From NCBI RefSeq assembly GCF_007678455.1, contig NZ_VEEP01000003.1, positions 263,569 through 327,568 on the forward strand: a DNA stretch of 64,000 bases, read 5' to 3'. Every line of letters begins with the position of its first letter. Within the stretch, counting starts at the first letter, position 1. Shown here piece after piece: positions 8,646 to 16,970 of this stretch. Source of the stretch: Cytobacillus oceanisediminis 2691 (GTDB taxonomy: Bacteria; Bacillota; Bacilli; Bacillales; Cytobacillaceae). Made by a program: the position numbers and the translations under genes. Under the pieces are notes generated by a model, which did no database searches, was not told the DNA's origin, and saw only the letters and a program-made list of their open reading frames with translations.

Positions 8646-9124
8646 ATCGTTTCCTCCTCTTCTTTATTAATGAATTTTTCTAAGTAAAAGGAAAAGAGCG
8701 CCAATAAAATAATAATCAGACTATATCTCAAATAGGAATAAAACCCATTCCACTCAACCCATTGTAAATATTTTATATGGACAAAATATATTTCAATTGA
8801 AACAAGTGCTGTTAAAAAGATTAAAGAATAAATTGATTTTCTAAAAATAGTTCTATTAGAGAACAAAATATAGATTAACCATATAAGTAAGGCAGGCTTG
8901 AGAGTTAACTCGGGAATTTTTTGAGTCCAAAAAATTAAATGACTTGATGGGTCTTGCTTGGTTAATTTTAAATTTAAATTAATGATTAAACCTGTATTTG
9001 TGATAAGAATATTGGATAAAAAATAACAGCCCCAGAAGTTCGTGACGTTCATTCTCTTGGTCAAGAAGTACAGGGAGGTTAATGACAAGATTGCCAATAT
9101 CAAAAAAAGCACAACCGTATGCAT
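8642..9124 (-). CDS. Multi-pass membrane protein, first gene of a two-gene operon
   Basis: 160 residues, about five membrane helices, ending in an acidic tail KEEEETI. It is probably a partner of the product of 8133-8645, with which it shares size, topology and a four-base overlap. Function unknown; it resembles the CBO0543-type paired membrane proteins. The upstream RBS is weak (no clear GGAGG before 9124). Confidence 0.65.
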   Translation of the reverse strand: MHTVVLFLILAILSLTSLYFLTKRMNVTNFWGCYFLSNILITNTGLIINLNLKLTKQDPSSHLIFWTQKIPELTLKPALLIWLIYILFSNRTIFRKSIYSLIFLTALVSIEIYFVHIKYLQWVEWNGFYSYLRYSLIIILLALFSFYLEKFINKEEEETI

Positions 9125-9198
9125 TTAGTCACCATCTTTGATTACTTTTCATTAATTTATGCATAAATGACCGAATTAAACGGTTTCTAGAGAAATAC

Positions 9199-9336
9199 TC
9201 AAAAAAGAAAAAATATCTCCCTCAAATTGAAATTTTGCAATTCTTGTCTTACTTCCACTATAACTTTAGCTAATTCAATTCTGCCTTCGGTATCGTATCT
9301 TTTGTGCATCTGTTCTAATACATAATCCACACACAT
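9199..9336 (-). CDS. Possible small protein, 45 codons
   Basis: An ATG frame encoding a charged helical peptide (HKRYDTEGRIELAKVIVEV in its middle). The frame continues upstream without a stop to 9388 but has no clear RBS. It may be a real short protein or the tail of a decayed gene; no family recognised. Confidence 0.2.
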   Translation of the reverse strand: MCVDYVLEQMHKRYDTEGRIELAKVIVEVRQELQNFNLREIFFLF

Positions 9337-9412
9337 ATTTTTCAGGTTCTTAAGCGGCCAGAATAGCAAATTTTGTGCCTATTGCAGGGTTCTAGCCCTT
9401 TTATCTATATGC

Positions 9413-9447
9413 AAAAGGACGTTGAAAGTCTAGTTTCGACGCCCTTC
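9413..9447 (-). terminator. Terminator of the siderophore importer operon
   Basis: On the minus strand AAGGGCGT pairs with ACGTCCTT (one wobble) followed by TTTTG, about 30 bases after the last permease stop. Confidence 0.6.
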
Positions 9448-9476
9448 TACCTGAGTTTAGCAAAAGTCTCAGCCAA

Positions 9477-10484
9477 CTATTTTTTTAGAAGTAAATTCAC
9501 AAAGTACGGTGCACCTATCAACGCAGTCATGATTCCTGCAGGGATACCTTCTGGTTCCAAGAGGTTTCTGCCGATCGTGTCTGCGAACAGTAACAGCCAT
9601 CCGCCAATCAGTACTGCTATTGGCAGGAACAATTGGTTTCGCGGACCAATCAATGCTTTCGCAAGGTGCGGTGCCATCAATCCTATGAACGCGATCCCAC
9701 CTGTGACTGAAACAGCCGAAGCGGCCAGGGCAACAGCTGTTAGCAGCAGAACGATTCTTTCTTTTTCAATCGATACTCCCACTCCAACGGCAACAGGATC
9801 GCTTAAGCTCAGAAGGTTCAAGCGATTGGCCTTATAGATTGTGAACGGAATCAGGATCAGCAGCCATGGCAAAAGGGCCACGATGAACGGCCAGTCTGTT
9901 CCCCAAATGTTTCCGGCAAGCCAGCGGGCGATGAAATCTACCTTTTGTCTTTCAGCTGCTGAAATAACCACAATCATTGCACCTGACAATGCCATCGAAA
10001 ATCCTATTCCTACGAGAATCAATCTTACCGGCTGAAGGCCGATTCCCTTTTTATACGAGAATAAATAGATCAGTACAGCCGTCAGCAACGCGCCAGTATA
10101 AGCAACTATGGGCAGCATATAGGCAAATGAAGCAGCGTCGATTGGGAAAAAGAGAAAGAAAACGGCAATTCCCAGTCCTGCTCCGGAGTTGATTCCGATG
10201 ATTCCTGGATCAGCTAGATCATTCCGGGTCAATCCCTGTAAAATCGATCCCGAAATTGCCAGTGCCATACCGGCAAGGAGCGTCACGATAATTCTTGGCA
10301 GTCTAATCTCAAACAAAACAAACTCTTCTTTAAAGGTGCCATTCCCGAATATTGTCGGCAAAATCCGGTCATACGAGACGGAGGAATAGCCGAGACCCAG
10401 ACTGGTAATTATAGTTAATATTATTAAAACAATTAAAGTCGCAACTATGATTCTTTGTTTTTTTATAATAGACGGATGGATCAT
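9477..10484 (-). CDS. FecCD-family siderophore ABC permease (second)
   Basis: 335-residue BtuC/FecD-like permease with about nine to ten membrane helices. Hallmarks are IRLPRIIVTLLAGMALAISG near the N-terminus, GLTRNDLADPGIIGINSGAG, and PHLAKALIG near the C-terminus for coupling to the ATPase. It overlaps the preceding permease gene by four bases and closes the four-gene operon. It most resembles the YfhA-type partner of hydroxamate (schizokinen/arthrobactin) uptake systems, but ligand choice is not certain. Confidence 0.9.
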   Translation of the reverse strand: MIHPSIIKKQRIIVATLIVLIILTIITSLGLGYSSVSYDRILPTIFGNGTFKEEFVLFEIRLPRIIVTLLAGMALAISGSILQGLTRNDLADPGIIGINSGAGLGIAVFFLFFPIDAASFAYMLPIVAYTGALLTAVLIYLFSYKKGIGLQPVRLILVGIGFSMALSGAMIVVISAAERQKVDFIARWLAGNIWGTDWPFIVALLPWLLILIPFTIYKANRLNLLSLSDPVAVGVGVSIEKERIVLLLTAVALAASAVSVTGGIAFIGLMAPHLAKALIGPRNQLFLPIAVLIGGWLLLFADTIGRNLLEPEGIPAGIMTALIGAPYFVNLLLKK

Positions 10485-11494
10485 GTGAAGCTGTTCCCTC
10501 CTTTACGGACAATGAACAGGAAGAACGGCAGTCCGAGCATGGCAATAATCGCGTAGATCGGTGTCTCATAAGGAGCGTTGATTGTTCGCCCCACCGTATC
10601 TGCGATGAGCATGAACGAGGCGCCGAATAAGGCTGACACCGGCAGGACAAATCGATAATCTGTTCCGACAATCATCCTGACGATATGCGGGACCATCAGA
10701 CCGATAAACGCCATATTCCCTACTAGCGCAACAGAGGATCCTGCGAGTAAAACAATCACGATGAATAATACCAGTTTAATCAAATTTGTCTTCTGTCCAA
10801 GTCCTACTGCCACTTCTTCACTCAAGCTTAAAATTGTCAATTGCCTCGATAAATATAAAGAAACGAGCATCCCAATCACTATGAACGGAATAATGATTTT
10901 CAGCTGAGTCCATGAAGTGCCCATCAGGCCGCCGGCTGTCCACATCGAGACATCTTTTGAGATTTTGAAATATAGACCGATTCCCTCGGCGACCGCGAAC
11001 AAAAAGGCCGAGACAGCGGCACCAGCCAGGACAATCCGAAAAGGAGAAAATCCGCCCTTCTTCAATGCGCCAATCCCAAAAACAAGCACTACACCGACAG
11101 CTGCACCAATAAAACAAGCAATCGTAATAGCCAGGTAGCCAGCTCCAGGACTAAGCGCCATAACCAGTGCCAATGCTGCATTCGCACCTGCTGTAAGTCC
11201 CAGCAATCCCGGATCAGCCAATGGGTTTCTCGTCAATCCCTGCATGATCGCACCAGCTACAGATAGGGCAGAGCCGACAAAAATCGCCGCAACCTCTCTC
11301 GGCAGACGAATCTCCCGGATCATGGTAATTGTATCTGTTTTAATAGTTGAAGTAAGCGCCAGCCAGATCTCCTTGATGTTCGTATCAGCTGCACCAAAAA
11401 CCATGGCAGTCATGAAACTTGCGGCCAGGACGAGGATTCCGGCAACGCACTTTATTAGCATGGGGAGAGAGCTGTTTTGGTTGATCATATGCAT
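10481..11494 (-). CDS. FecCD-family siderophore ABC permease (first)
   Basis: 337-residue inner-membrane permease forming a heterodimer with the product of 9477-10484. Conserved segments are REIRLPREVAAIFVGSALSV, GLTRNPLADPGLLGLTAGAN and the C-terminal LMVPHIVRMIVG. About ten hydrophobic helices. Two ATGs (11494 and 11488) are possible starts; the RBS is modest. It follows the binding-protein gene after a strong hairpin, a common arrangement giving fewer permease than binding-protein copies. YfiZ-like by pattern. Confidence 0.9.
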   Translation of the reverse strand: MHMINQNSSLPMLIKCVAGILVLAASFMTAMVFGAADTNIKEIWLALTSTIKTDTITMIREIRLPREVAAIFVGSALSVAGAIMQGLTRNPLADPGLLGLTAGANAALALVMALSPGAGYLAITIACFIGAAVGVVLVFGIGALKKGGFSPFRIVLAGAAVSAFLFAVAEGIGLYFKISKDVSMWTAGGLMGTSWTQLKIIIPFIVIGMLVSLYLSRQLTILSLSEEVAVGLGQKTNLIKLVLFIVIVLLAGSSVALVGNMAFIGLMVPHIVRMIVGTDYRFVLPVSALFGASFMLIADTVGRTINAPYETPIYAIIAMLGLPFFLFIVRKGGNSFT

Positions 11495-11515
11495 CTCATC
11501 TTTCTGATAGCAAGA

Positions 11516-11543
11516 AGAGGAATTCTCAAAGAATTCCTCCTGC
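11516..11543 (-). promoter_or_regulatory. Intercistronic hairpin between binding protein and permease
   Basis: AGGAATTC and GAATTCCT flank a five-base loop, with extra purine/pyrimidine pairing at the base and no T-run. It likely stabilises the upstream message or lowers downstream expression. Confidence 0.45.
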
Positions 11544-11549
11544 TAGTTA

Positions 11550-12470
11550 TTATTGTTCCAAGAACGATTTTTTAAAGAATTCCAGCTGATATTCAAGCGT
11601 TAGAGGGTCGTTGAAATAGAACTCCTTCGCATTAACTTCGAATACACGGTTATTCTTTACGGCAGGAATATTTTTATAAGTCTCGGTTTGCTGGAAAGAT
11701 GTATCACCCTCTGCATTCTTGCTGAATACAACATAATCTCCAGCGTATTCAGATAACACCTCCGGGGAAATCGCATAGTACCCAGGCTCCAGTGCTGCTT
11801 CCTTTACTTTTTCAGGCATATTCATTCCCATTTCCTGATAAAGGATTTCTGTTCCTCTTGCCCAGTTGTCACCAAACACATAAAGTTCCTTGTCGAAGTT
11901 TTCGATTACAGAAACAGTTGCATCAGCACCAATTTTAGCTTTGATTTCTTCTCCTGCAGCTTTGGATTCTGCTTTGAAATTATCAATCCACCCCTGAGCC
12001 TCTTTTTCTTTGTTTAAGACCTTGCCGATTTCCAGGTGCTGCTCCAGGTAACCAAGCTTTCCGTAAGTGAATGTTACCGTAGGTGCAATTTCCTTCAGCT
12101 TATCGACATTTTTAATATTAGATAGACCGATGATGAGGTCAGGATTTAATTCAATGATCTTTTCAAGGTTTTCATCTGTCACTTCTTCGACTCCCTGTAA
12201 TTTTTCAAAACGGGGATTCATTTTTGACCACGAGTCAACGCCCACGATTGGAACATCAAGAGCCATGACATTTCCGGCAAATGAAGAAAGGACGATGACT
12301 CTTTCCGGGTTTGCAGGCACTTCTACAGGGCCATTTTCAGAATCATATGTAATGGTCTGGGGCTTATCTTCTTCTTTTTTCTCGCTTGAACTTTCTTTCT
12401 TTTCTTCTGCTCCGCACGCGCTAATAACGAGCACCAGCATTAGCAGGAATGGCATAAGTAATTTCTTCAT
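11550..12470 (-). CDS. Iron-siderophore substrate-binding lipoprotein
   Basis: 306 residues. The signal peptide ends in the lipobox VISAC (Cys at about residue 19), followed by a Ser/Glu/Lys-rich linker to about residue 37 and a periplasmic-binding-protein fold of the FepB/FhuD class. The fold includes NPERVIVLSSF and ENLEKIIELNPDLIIG. RBS AAAGGAG is ten bases before ATG 12470. The start overlaps the end of the ATPase gene by 50 bases, indicating coupling. YfiY-like by pattern; the ligand is probably a hydroxamate or citrate-based ferric siderophore, by inference only. Confidence 0.92.
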   Translation of the reverse strand: MKKLLMPFLLMLVLVISACGAEEKKESSSEKKEEDKPQTITYDSENGPVEVPANPERVIVLSSFAGNVMALDVPIVGVDSWSKMNPRFEKLQGVEEVTDENLEKIIELNPDLIIGLSNIKNVDKLKEIAPTVTFTYGKLGYLEQHLEIGKVLNKEKEAQGWIDNFKAESKAAGEEIKAKIGADATVSVIENFDKELYVFGDNWARGTEILYQEMGMNMPEKVKEAALEPGYYAISPEVLSEYAGDYVVFSKNAEGDTSFQQTETYKNIPAVKNNRVFEVNAKEFYFNDPLTLEYQLEFFKKSFLEQ

Positions 12471-13266
12471 TTTCTTCTTCTCCTTTTAGTAAGTTGTACG
12501 TGATGCAAATCGGCTTATTTGTACGAGGATCTTTCCCGATTGCAGCGTCAATGTTGAAGACTTGCCTGAGCACTTCCTTAGTGATGACTTCTTCACTTGT
12601 TCCTGTTTTAACAATACTCCCGGCTTTCAGGGCAACCAGGTGATCAGCAAATCTTGCCGCATGATTCAAATCATGCAGCACCATCACAATTGTCCTTGAC
12701 TGCTCTTTGTTCAGCTTTTGCAGCAGCTCGAGTATTTCAAGCTGATGTGCCATGTCCAAATAGGTGGTCGGTTCATCAAGGAAAATCATTTCTGTTTCCT
12801 GTGCGAGTGCGAGTGCAATCCAGACACGCTGTCTCTGTCCTCCGGATAATGAATCGACATGCTCATATTTATAACTAGCCGTTCCGGTCACCTCAAGGGC
12901 CCAGTCAATGACTTCGATGTCCTTCTTCATCAGCCTCCCGAATCCTTTTTGATAAGGAAATCGGCCATATGACACCAATTCCCCTACTGTCAGGCCTGCG
13001 GCACTTTCAGGAGTCTGCGGAAGAATCGCCATCTTACGTGCCAGGCTTTTCGTATCTTCTTTTGAGATACTCGAACCATCCAGGTAAATCGAGCCTGACT
13101 GATGAGGAATGATTCTTGACATCGATTTTAGCAGGGTCGATTTACCGCAGCCATTTGGGCCAATGATAATCGTGATTTGCTGGTCAGGAATGTCTAATGT
13201 CAGGTCATTTACAATTGTTCGTTCCCCGTAACCGACGGACAATAGGTCTGTGTATAAGCGGACCAT
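12421..13266 (-). CDS. Siderophore ABC transporter ATP-binding protein
   Basis: 281-residue FepC/YusV-type ATPase that powers the importer. Walker A GPNGCGKST at 36-44, signature LSGGQRQR at 140-147, Walker B IFLDEPT at 161-167, and the H-loop in VLHDLNHA. It is the first gene of the operon, with GGAGG eight bases before ATG 13266 and a Fur box about 30 bases further upstream. The last 16 codons overlap the lipoprotein start. Having a dedicated ATPase inside the operon differs from B. subtilis yfiYZ-yfhA, which borrows YusV. Confidence 0.92.
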   Translation of the reverse strand: MVRLYTDLLSVGYGERTIVNDLTLDIPDQQITIIIGPNGCGKSTLLKSMSRIIPHQSGSIYLDGSSISKEDTKSLARKMAILPQTPESAAGLTVGELVSYGRFPYQKGFGRLMKKDIEVIDWALEVTGTASYKYEHVDSLSGGQRQRVWIALALAQETEMIFLDEPTTYLDMAHQLEILELLQKLNKEQSRTIVMVLHDLNHAARFADHLVALKAGSIVKTGTSEEVITKEVLRQVFNIDAAIGKDPRTNKPICITYNLLKGEEENEEITYAIPANAGARY

Positions 13267-13297
13267 GTATCATTCCTCCAAAGTTTTTCATTTCTTA

Positions 13298-13315
13298 TTG
13301 ATAATGATTATCAAT
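13298..13315. promoter_or_regulatory. Fur box in the divergent iron-uptake promoter region
   Basis: TTGATAATGATTATCAAT is nearly identical to the Bacillus Fur consensus and is a near-perfect dyad. It sits 32 bases upstream of the ATPase start on the minus strand and 122 bases before the ferredoxin reductase on the plus strand, so Fur could repress both. Confidence 0.82.
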
Positions 13316-13436
13316 ATCGTTTACAATGAATACTATAAAGCTATTACTTTTATCAGTCAATGACAGATTTGTGAAAATTTAAATCCCGTCAGTTTTATTA
13401 CCGTATACATTTAGATCATTTCAAGGAGGGTTCACA

Positions 13437-14483
13437 TTGGAAAACAATGAAATCTACGACATTACGATTATCGGAGGCGGACCCGCAGGACTATATTCCA
13501 CCTTTTATGCTGGCCTGCGGGAAATGAAAACAAAGATTATAGAAGCCCAGTCAGATTTAGGCGGTAAGATTCAAGTCTATCCTGAAAAAGTAATCTGGGA
13601 TGTCGGCGGAATTGGCCCTATTACAGGTGCAAAGTTAATTCAACAATTAAAGGAACAGGCTTTGACTTTCAGCCCTGAAGTAGCCCTGAATGAAAAAATT
13701 GAATCAATCAGCAAAGATGGGGACTTGTTTTTGCTAAAAGCTGTATCTGGAAATCTCCATTTTTCAAAATCGGTCGTTGTTGCCATTGGCAGCGGAATCT
13801 TAAAACCTCAAAAGCTCAAGATTGAAGGAGCGGAAAAGTTTGAGGTGTCCAACCTTCACTATATGGTCAATTCCCTTAAATATTTCAAAGATCGGACCAT
13901 CGTGATTTCAGGCGGGGGCAATTCTGCGATCGATTGGGCGAACGCCCTCGAACCAGTCGCAAAGAAAATCTACCTGGTTCACAGGAGAGAGTGTTTTTCC
14001 GGGCATGAATCACTAGTTACCCAGCTGATGAACAGTTCTGTGGAATGTTTGTTCCAATCAAGCATCACCAATTTAATTGCTGACCAGGATCATTCATCCA
14101 TTGAAATGGTTGAGATCACCAATCTGGAAACTGGTGAGGTTCAGCGTCTTCGTATTGATGATGTTTTGGTTAATCACGGATTTGATCAGGACGCTTCCCT
14201 GCTTCAGAATAGCGAGTTGGAACCAGCCATGATCGATGGCTTTTATATTGATGGCACACCGACAAGCGAAACATCTGTACCAGGCTTATTTGCAGCCGGT
14301 GATATTTTAAAACACGAAGGCAAGTTGAATTTAATAGCCGGGACCTTCCAGGATGCAGCCAATGCCGTGAATAAAGCAAAACAATTCATTGAGCCGGCAG
14401 CTCCTCAATCAGCAATGGTGTCATCACATAATAAGGTATTTTCAAAGCGAAACAAGGAAATGATCCTTCAGCTGGTCAAGTGA
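13437..14483 (+). CDS. Ferredoxin/flavodoxin-NADP+ reductase (thioredoxin-reductase-like)
   Basis: 348-residue flavoprotein of the YumC/YcgT class, passing NADPH electrons to ferredoxin. The FAD-binding motif GGGPAG is at residues 13-18, the NADPH-binding GGGNSAIDWA in the middle (about 160-170), and the second FAD motif LFAAGDI near 287-293. The CxxC of thioredoxin reductases is absent, as expected. Start is TTG 13437 after AAGGAGG. Divergent from the siderophore importer across a Fur box, it could supply reductant for releasing ferric iron from imported siderophore, a role proposed for YcgT-like proteins. Confidence 0.9.
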   Translation: MENNEIYDITIIGGGPAGLYSTFYAGLREMKTKIIEAQSDLGGKIQVYPEKVIWDVGGIGPITGAKLIQQLKEQALTFSPEVALNEKIESISKDGDLFLLKAVSGNLHFSKSVVVAIGSGILKPQKLKIEGAEKFEVSNLHYMVNSLKYFKDRTIVISGGGNSAIDWANALEPVAKKIYLVHRRECFSGHESLVTQLMNSSVECLFQSSITNLIADQDHSSIEMVEITNLETGEVQRLRIDDVLVNHGFDQDASLLQNSELEPAMIDGFYIDGTPTSETSVPGLFAAGDILKHEGKLNLIAGTFQDAANAVNKAKQFIEPAAPQSAMVSSHNKVFSKRNKEMILQLVK

Positions 14484-14604
14484 AATTAAACAAAGCTAAT
14501 AGTATCTTCTTCGTTCTGGTCAATTCATTCCAGTTCAAGACTTTGAAGGACAAACCTTGAATTGTTAAAATGGAAATAAAGATACCAATAATGAGGAGAT
14601 TTCC

Positions 14605-15546
14605 ATGTCTAAATTTAAAAAACAACTACGTCAAAAAGACCGCTGGGAAAACAAGTATGATTCACTCGATTTGAAAAAGCTGCTGACGATCTTGAAAGAT
14701 AATCGACGCGATATTCAAAGCAATCAGCAGCTTTATTATGATCCTGTTCAAGACCTTCATGATATTGAAAAGTATTACCGGGGAGCGCAGGATTTGGATT
14801 TGTCCGGTCTTGCTCTTTTTTATAAGTTCCATACGATTATTTTCCAGTCCCACAAGAATGAACTCCCCTACTTCCTGGCAAAGGATTTGTATTTATACAC
14901 ATGGGTTGACCTATATCCGGATGGAACCGCAAAAAGCATCTACTCCAGCCAGATGAAAGACCCCGAGTCGCTGCTGATCGAGGATAACGAAACATTGCGG
15001 AAGAAATACGATGAATTCAGAAGACGTTCTCGGCAAATCCAGGTGAATGGCTTTGATTCAATCAGGGAACTGAAACTGTTTGAGGAACATTTTAAAATGA
15101 ACACCGAGCATATCGTCCCCCAGTCCTGGTTTGCAGGTGCTGAGCCGATGAAGGGCGACCTTCATCACTTGTTTGTCTGTGAGCCAGATTGCAATATCAC
15201 CAGGTCAAACTTCCCTTTTGCCGACTTTGATTTTTACAATCCCGAATCAGATGATGAAACGATCCAGAATAATTGTGGAATAAGCACAGGGTACGAGTTC
15301 GAGCCGGAACACGGAAAAGGAACATCCGCACGGGCAATGCTTTATTTTTTCCTCAGGTATCCAAAAAGAGTAAAGAACGAATTCAAGAAAAAGGTGAACA
15401 TCCCGCTTCTAGTCCGCTGGAATGAGGAATTCCCTCCAACTCTCTATGAAAAGCACCGAAACCAGGCCATATTTTATATACAAGGTAACCGCAATCCGTT
15501 CATCGACTTTCCTGATCTGTCAAAGAAAATCGATTTTCCAATGTGA
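14605..15546 (+). CDS. Endonuclease I (EndA/Bsn) family nuclease without signal peptide
   Basis: 313 residues. The endonuclease I core is clear: EHIVPQSWF at 168-176 and GDLHHLF at 184-190, followed by the N-rich ligand region DCNITRSN. Related Bacillus enzymes (YurI/Bsn, YhcR) are secreted, but this one starts MSKFKKQLRQKDRW with no signal sequence and has about 150 extra N-terminal residues rich in charged helices. RBS GAGGAG precedes ATG 14605. Substrate DNA or RNA, and location, remain open. Confidence 0.85.
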   Translation: MSKFKKQLRQKDRWENKYDSLDLKKLLTILKDNRRDIQSNQQLYYDPVQDLHDIEKYYRGAQDLDLSGLALFYKFHTIIFQSHKNELPYFLAKDLYLYTWVDLYPDGTAKSIYSSQMKDPESLLIEDNETLRKKYDEFRRRSRQIQVNGFDSIRELKLFEEHFKMNTEHIVPQSWFAGAEPMKGDLHHLFVCEPDCNITRSNFPFADFDFYNPESDDETIQNNCGISTGYEFEPEHGKGTSARAMLYFFLRYPKRVKNEFKKKVNIPLLVRWNEEFPPTLYEKHRNQAIFYIQGNRNPFIDFPDLSKKIDFPM

Positions 15547-15550
15547 TGAT

Positions 15551-15590
15551 AAAAGGCTGAACCAATATGATTTTGGTTCAGCCTTACTTT
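15551..15590 (+). terminator. Terminator after the endonuclease gene
   Basis: AAGGCTGAACC (15553-15563) pairs with GGTTCAGCCTT (15575-15585), followed by ACTTTG. Same stem as the terminator near 38797. Confidence 0.8.
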
Positions 15591-15612
15591 GTGTGTAGTT
15601 CTTAAACGAAAA

Positions 15613-15823
15613 TCAATCTTTGATCACCTCAAAGATCTTCCTCGTAGTCACAATTGTAGCCAAAAAGAGAATGACGATAGCAAAAAATATCTGAAAGATA
15701 AAAACCAGCAACCCATAAGGAAGCGAGGGGCTTCGACAAACCTGAATATATAATTAAACACTTTTAAATAGATAAAAAAGAAGATCACTAATATCACAAA
15801 AAAAAAACGATTTGCTTCCACAT
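15613..15823 (-). pseudogene. Small membrane protein gene broken by two frameshifts
   Basis: ATG 15823 follows GGGGAG. The frame gives MWKQIVFFL then stops; one extra T in a run of ten T restores VILVIFFFIYLKVFNYIF. A second one-base shift near the sequence GAAGCCCCTCG leads to LPYGLLVFIFQIFFAIVILF and a charged tail ending VIKD. The repaired product would be about 70 residues with two membrane helices. Either a decayed gene or homopolymer base-calling errors. Confidence 0.5.
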
Positions 15824-15928
15824 TGATGCTCCCCTACTTTTTCATATTATTTTAACAAAAAATAACAAATATAAGGTTACCTTATACATCATTCCCGATA
15901 ACTTGTTATGGATGAAAACCATTTAGAG

Positions 15929-16240
15929 GCATATGTTGCTCCATCTTCTTCCCGTGAATCCCCTGTCCCCTTTTTTTCGTGCACATGTTGCTCCATCTTC
16001 TTCCCGTGATTCCCCTGTCCCCTCTTTTTCGGGCACATGTTGTTCAATCATCTTCCCGTGAATCCTCTTTCTGCTCTTTTTCGGGCATATGTTGCTCCAT
16101 CTTCTTCCCGTAAATCCTCTCTCCGCTCTTTTTCGGGCACATGTTTCTCCATCTTCTTCCCGTAAATCCCTTCTTAGCTCCTGTTCGGGCACATGTTCCC
16201 CGCATCTTCTCCCTGTGAACCCTTTATCGTTTTGTCCACC
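15929..16240. repeat. Tandem array, six units of exactly 52 bp
   Basis: Units begin at 15929, 15981, 16033, 16085, 16137 and 16189, marked by GCAYATGTT. Each contains CCATCTTCTTCCCGT and ends in a CTCTTTTTCGG-like stretch; the sixth is diverged. One strand is strongly pyrimidine-rich. Because 52 is not divisible by three, an open frame on the minus strand through the array passes through all three phases of the unit, so I do not treat it as a gene. It lies between a divergent small gene and an ECF sigma operon. Confidence 0.88.
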
Positions 16241-16329
16241 CGCCTAAGTTAATTTTTGGTAAAGTTAATACATATTAGATACTGATTAATCATGACACAA
16301 TCAAGTAATTCAAAGAATTTTACGAAAAG

Positions 16330-16357
16330 TGAAACCAGAATGCCACCTTCAAACGAC
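16330..16357 (+). promoter_or_regulatory. Candidate ECF promoter of the sigma/anti-sigma operon
   Basis: TGAAACC at 16330-16336 and CGAC at 16354-16357 resemble the -35 and -10 elements of Bacillus ECF sigma promoters, although the spacing (17 bases after the last C) is slightly long. It lies 35 bases before the sigma start, consistent with autoregulation. Confidence 0.4.
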
Positions 16358-16391
16358 TTACTAGTGAAAATAAAATATGGAGGTTGCCCAG

Positions 16392-16970
16392 TTGAGTGAG
16401 GAACAGAAATTACTAAATCAAATCCGGGCGGGAAATGGGGAAGCGTTCAGCCACCTTGTGGAAAGTCTTCTTTCCTCTGCCTATAGGACGGCTTATCTTA
16501 TCCTTGGTTCGCGGGAGCTGGCTGAGGATGCTGTCCAGATTGCCCTGGAGGATTGTTATCTAAGCATAATGCGGGATGTGGAGATCCGCCATTTTAAAGC
16601 ATGGTTTTACCGGCTTGTTTATACTCGTTCGATTGATGTTTACCGAAAACAAAAAAGAATTCAGTTTACAGATATCGATGAGAATCCAGAGGCAATCACC
16701 AGATTAAGAACGGAGTCAGCTCAGGAAAAGGCCGTTGAAAAGGAAACAAAACAGGAACTGCTCCAGCTGATCACTACCTTGAAAGATGAACAGCGGATCC
16801 CTCTGCTGCTGTTTTATTTTGAAAACTTTTCAGTTAAGGAAATCAGCCTGATTCTAGACGAAAACACCAATACCGTGAAGACTAGGCTAGCACGCGGCAG
16901 AAAAAAGCTAGCAGAACTGATAAAAAATGATCAACTTTTTCAAATGGAGGAGAAGTCATATGGGCTTTGA
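16392..16970 (+). CDS. ECF-type RNA polymerase sigma factor
   Basis: About 192 residues. Sigma region 2 is at about 20-90 (AYRTAYLILGSRELAEDAVQ, then FKAWFYRLVYTRSIDVYRK) and region 4 at about 125-180 (IPLLLFYFENFSVKEISLIL, then NTVKTRLARGRKKL). I choose TTG 16392 because GGAGG stands eight bases before it; the upstream ATG 16377 has no RBS and its own codons contain that GGAGG. The stop overlaps the anti-sigma start by 11 bases. Likely controls its own operon and an envelope-stress regulon. Confidence 0.88.
   Translation: MSEEQKLLNQIRAGNGEAFSHLVESLLSSAYRTAYLILGSRELAEDAVQIALEDCYLSIMRDVEIRHFKAWFYRLVYTRSIDVYRKQKRIQFTDIDENPEAITRLRTESAQEKAVEKETKQELLQLITTLKDEQRIPLLLFYFENFSVKEISLILDENTNTVKTRLARGRKKLAELIKNDQLFQMEEKSYGL

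Noticed and set aside
9373-9837. 154-codon plus-strand frame opposite the permease gene
   Set aside because: It is the complement of a conserved FecCD permease; the hydrophobic helices and family motifs are on the minus strand.
13320-13345. A sigma-A promoter for the ferredoxin reductase reading TTTACA and TATTAC
   Set aside because: Spacing is 16 bases and the -10 is poor; not strong enough to list, although some promoter must lie here.
15923-16192. 89-codon Arg/Glu-rich open frame across the 52-bp array
   Set aside because: The frame is a by-product of the repeat; each unit is read in a different phase, there is no RBS, and the units vary like non-coding DNA.
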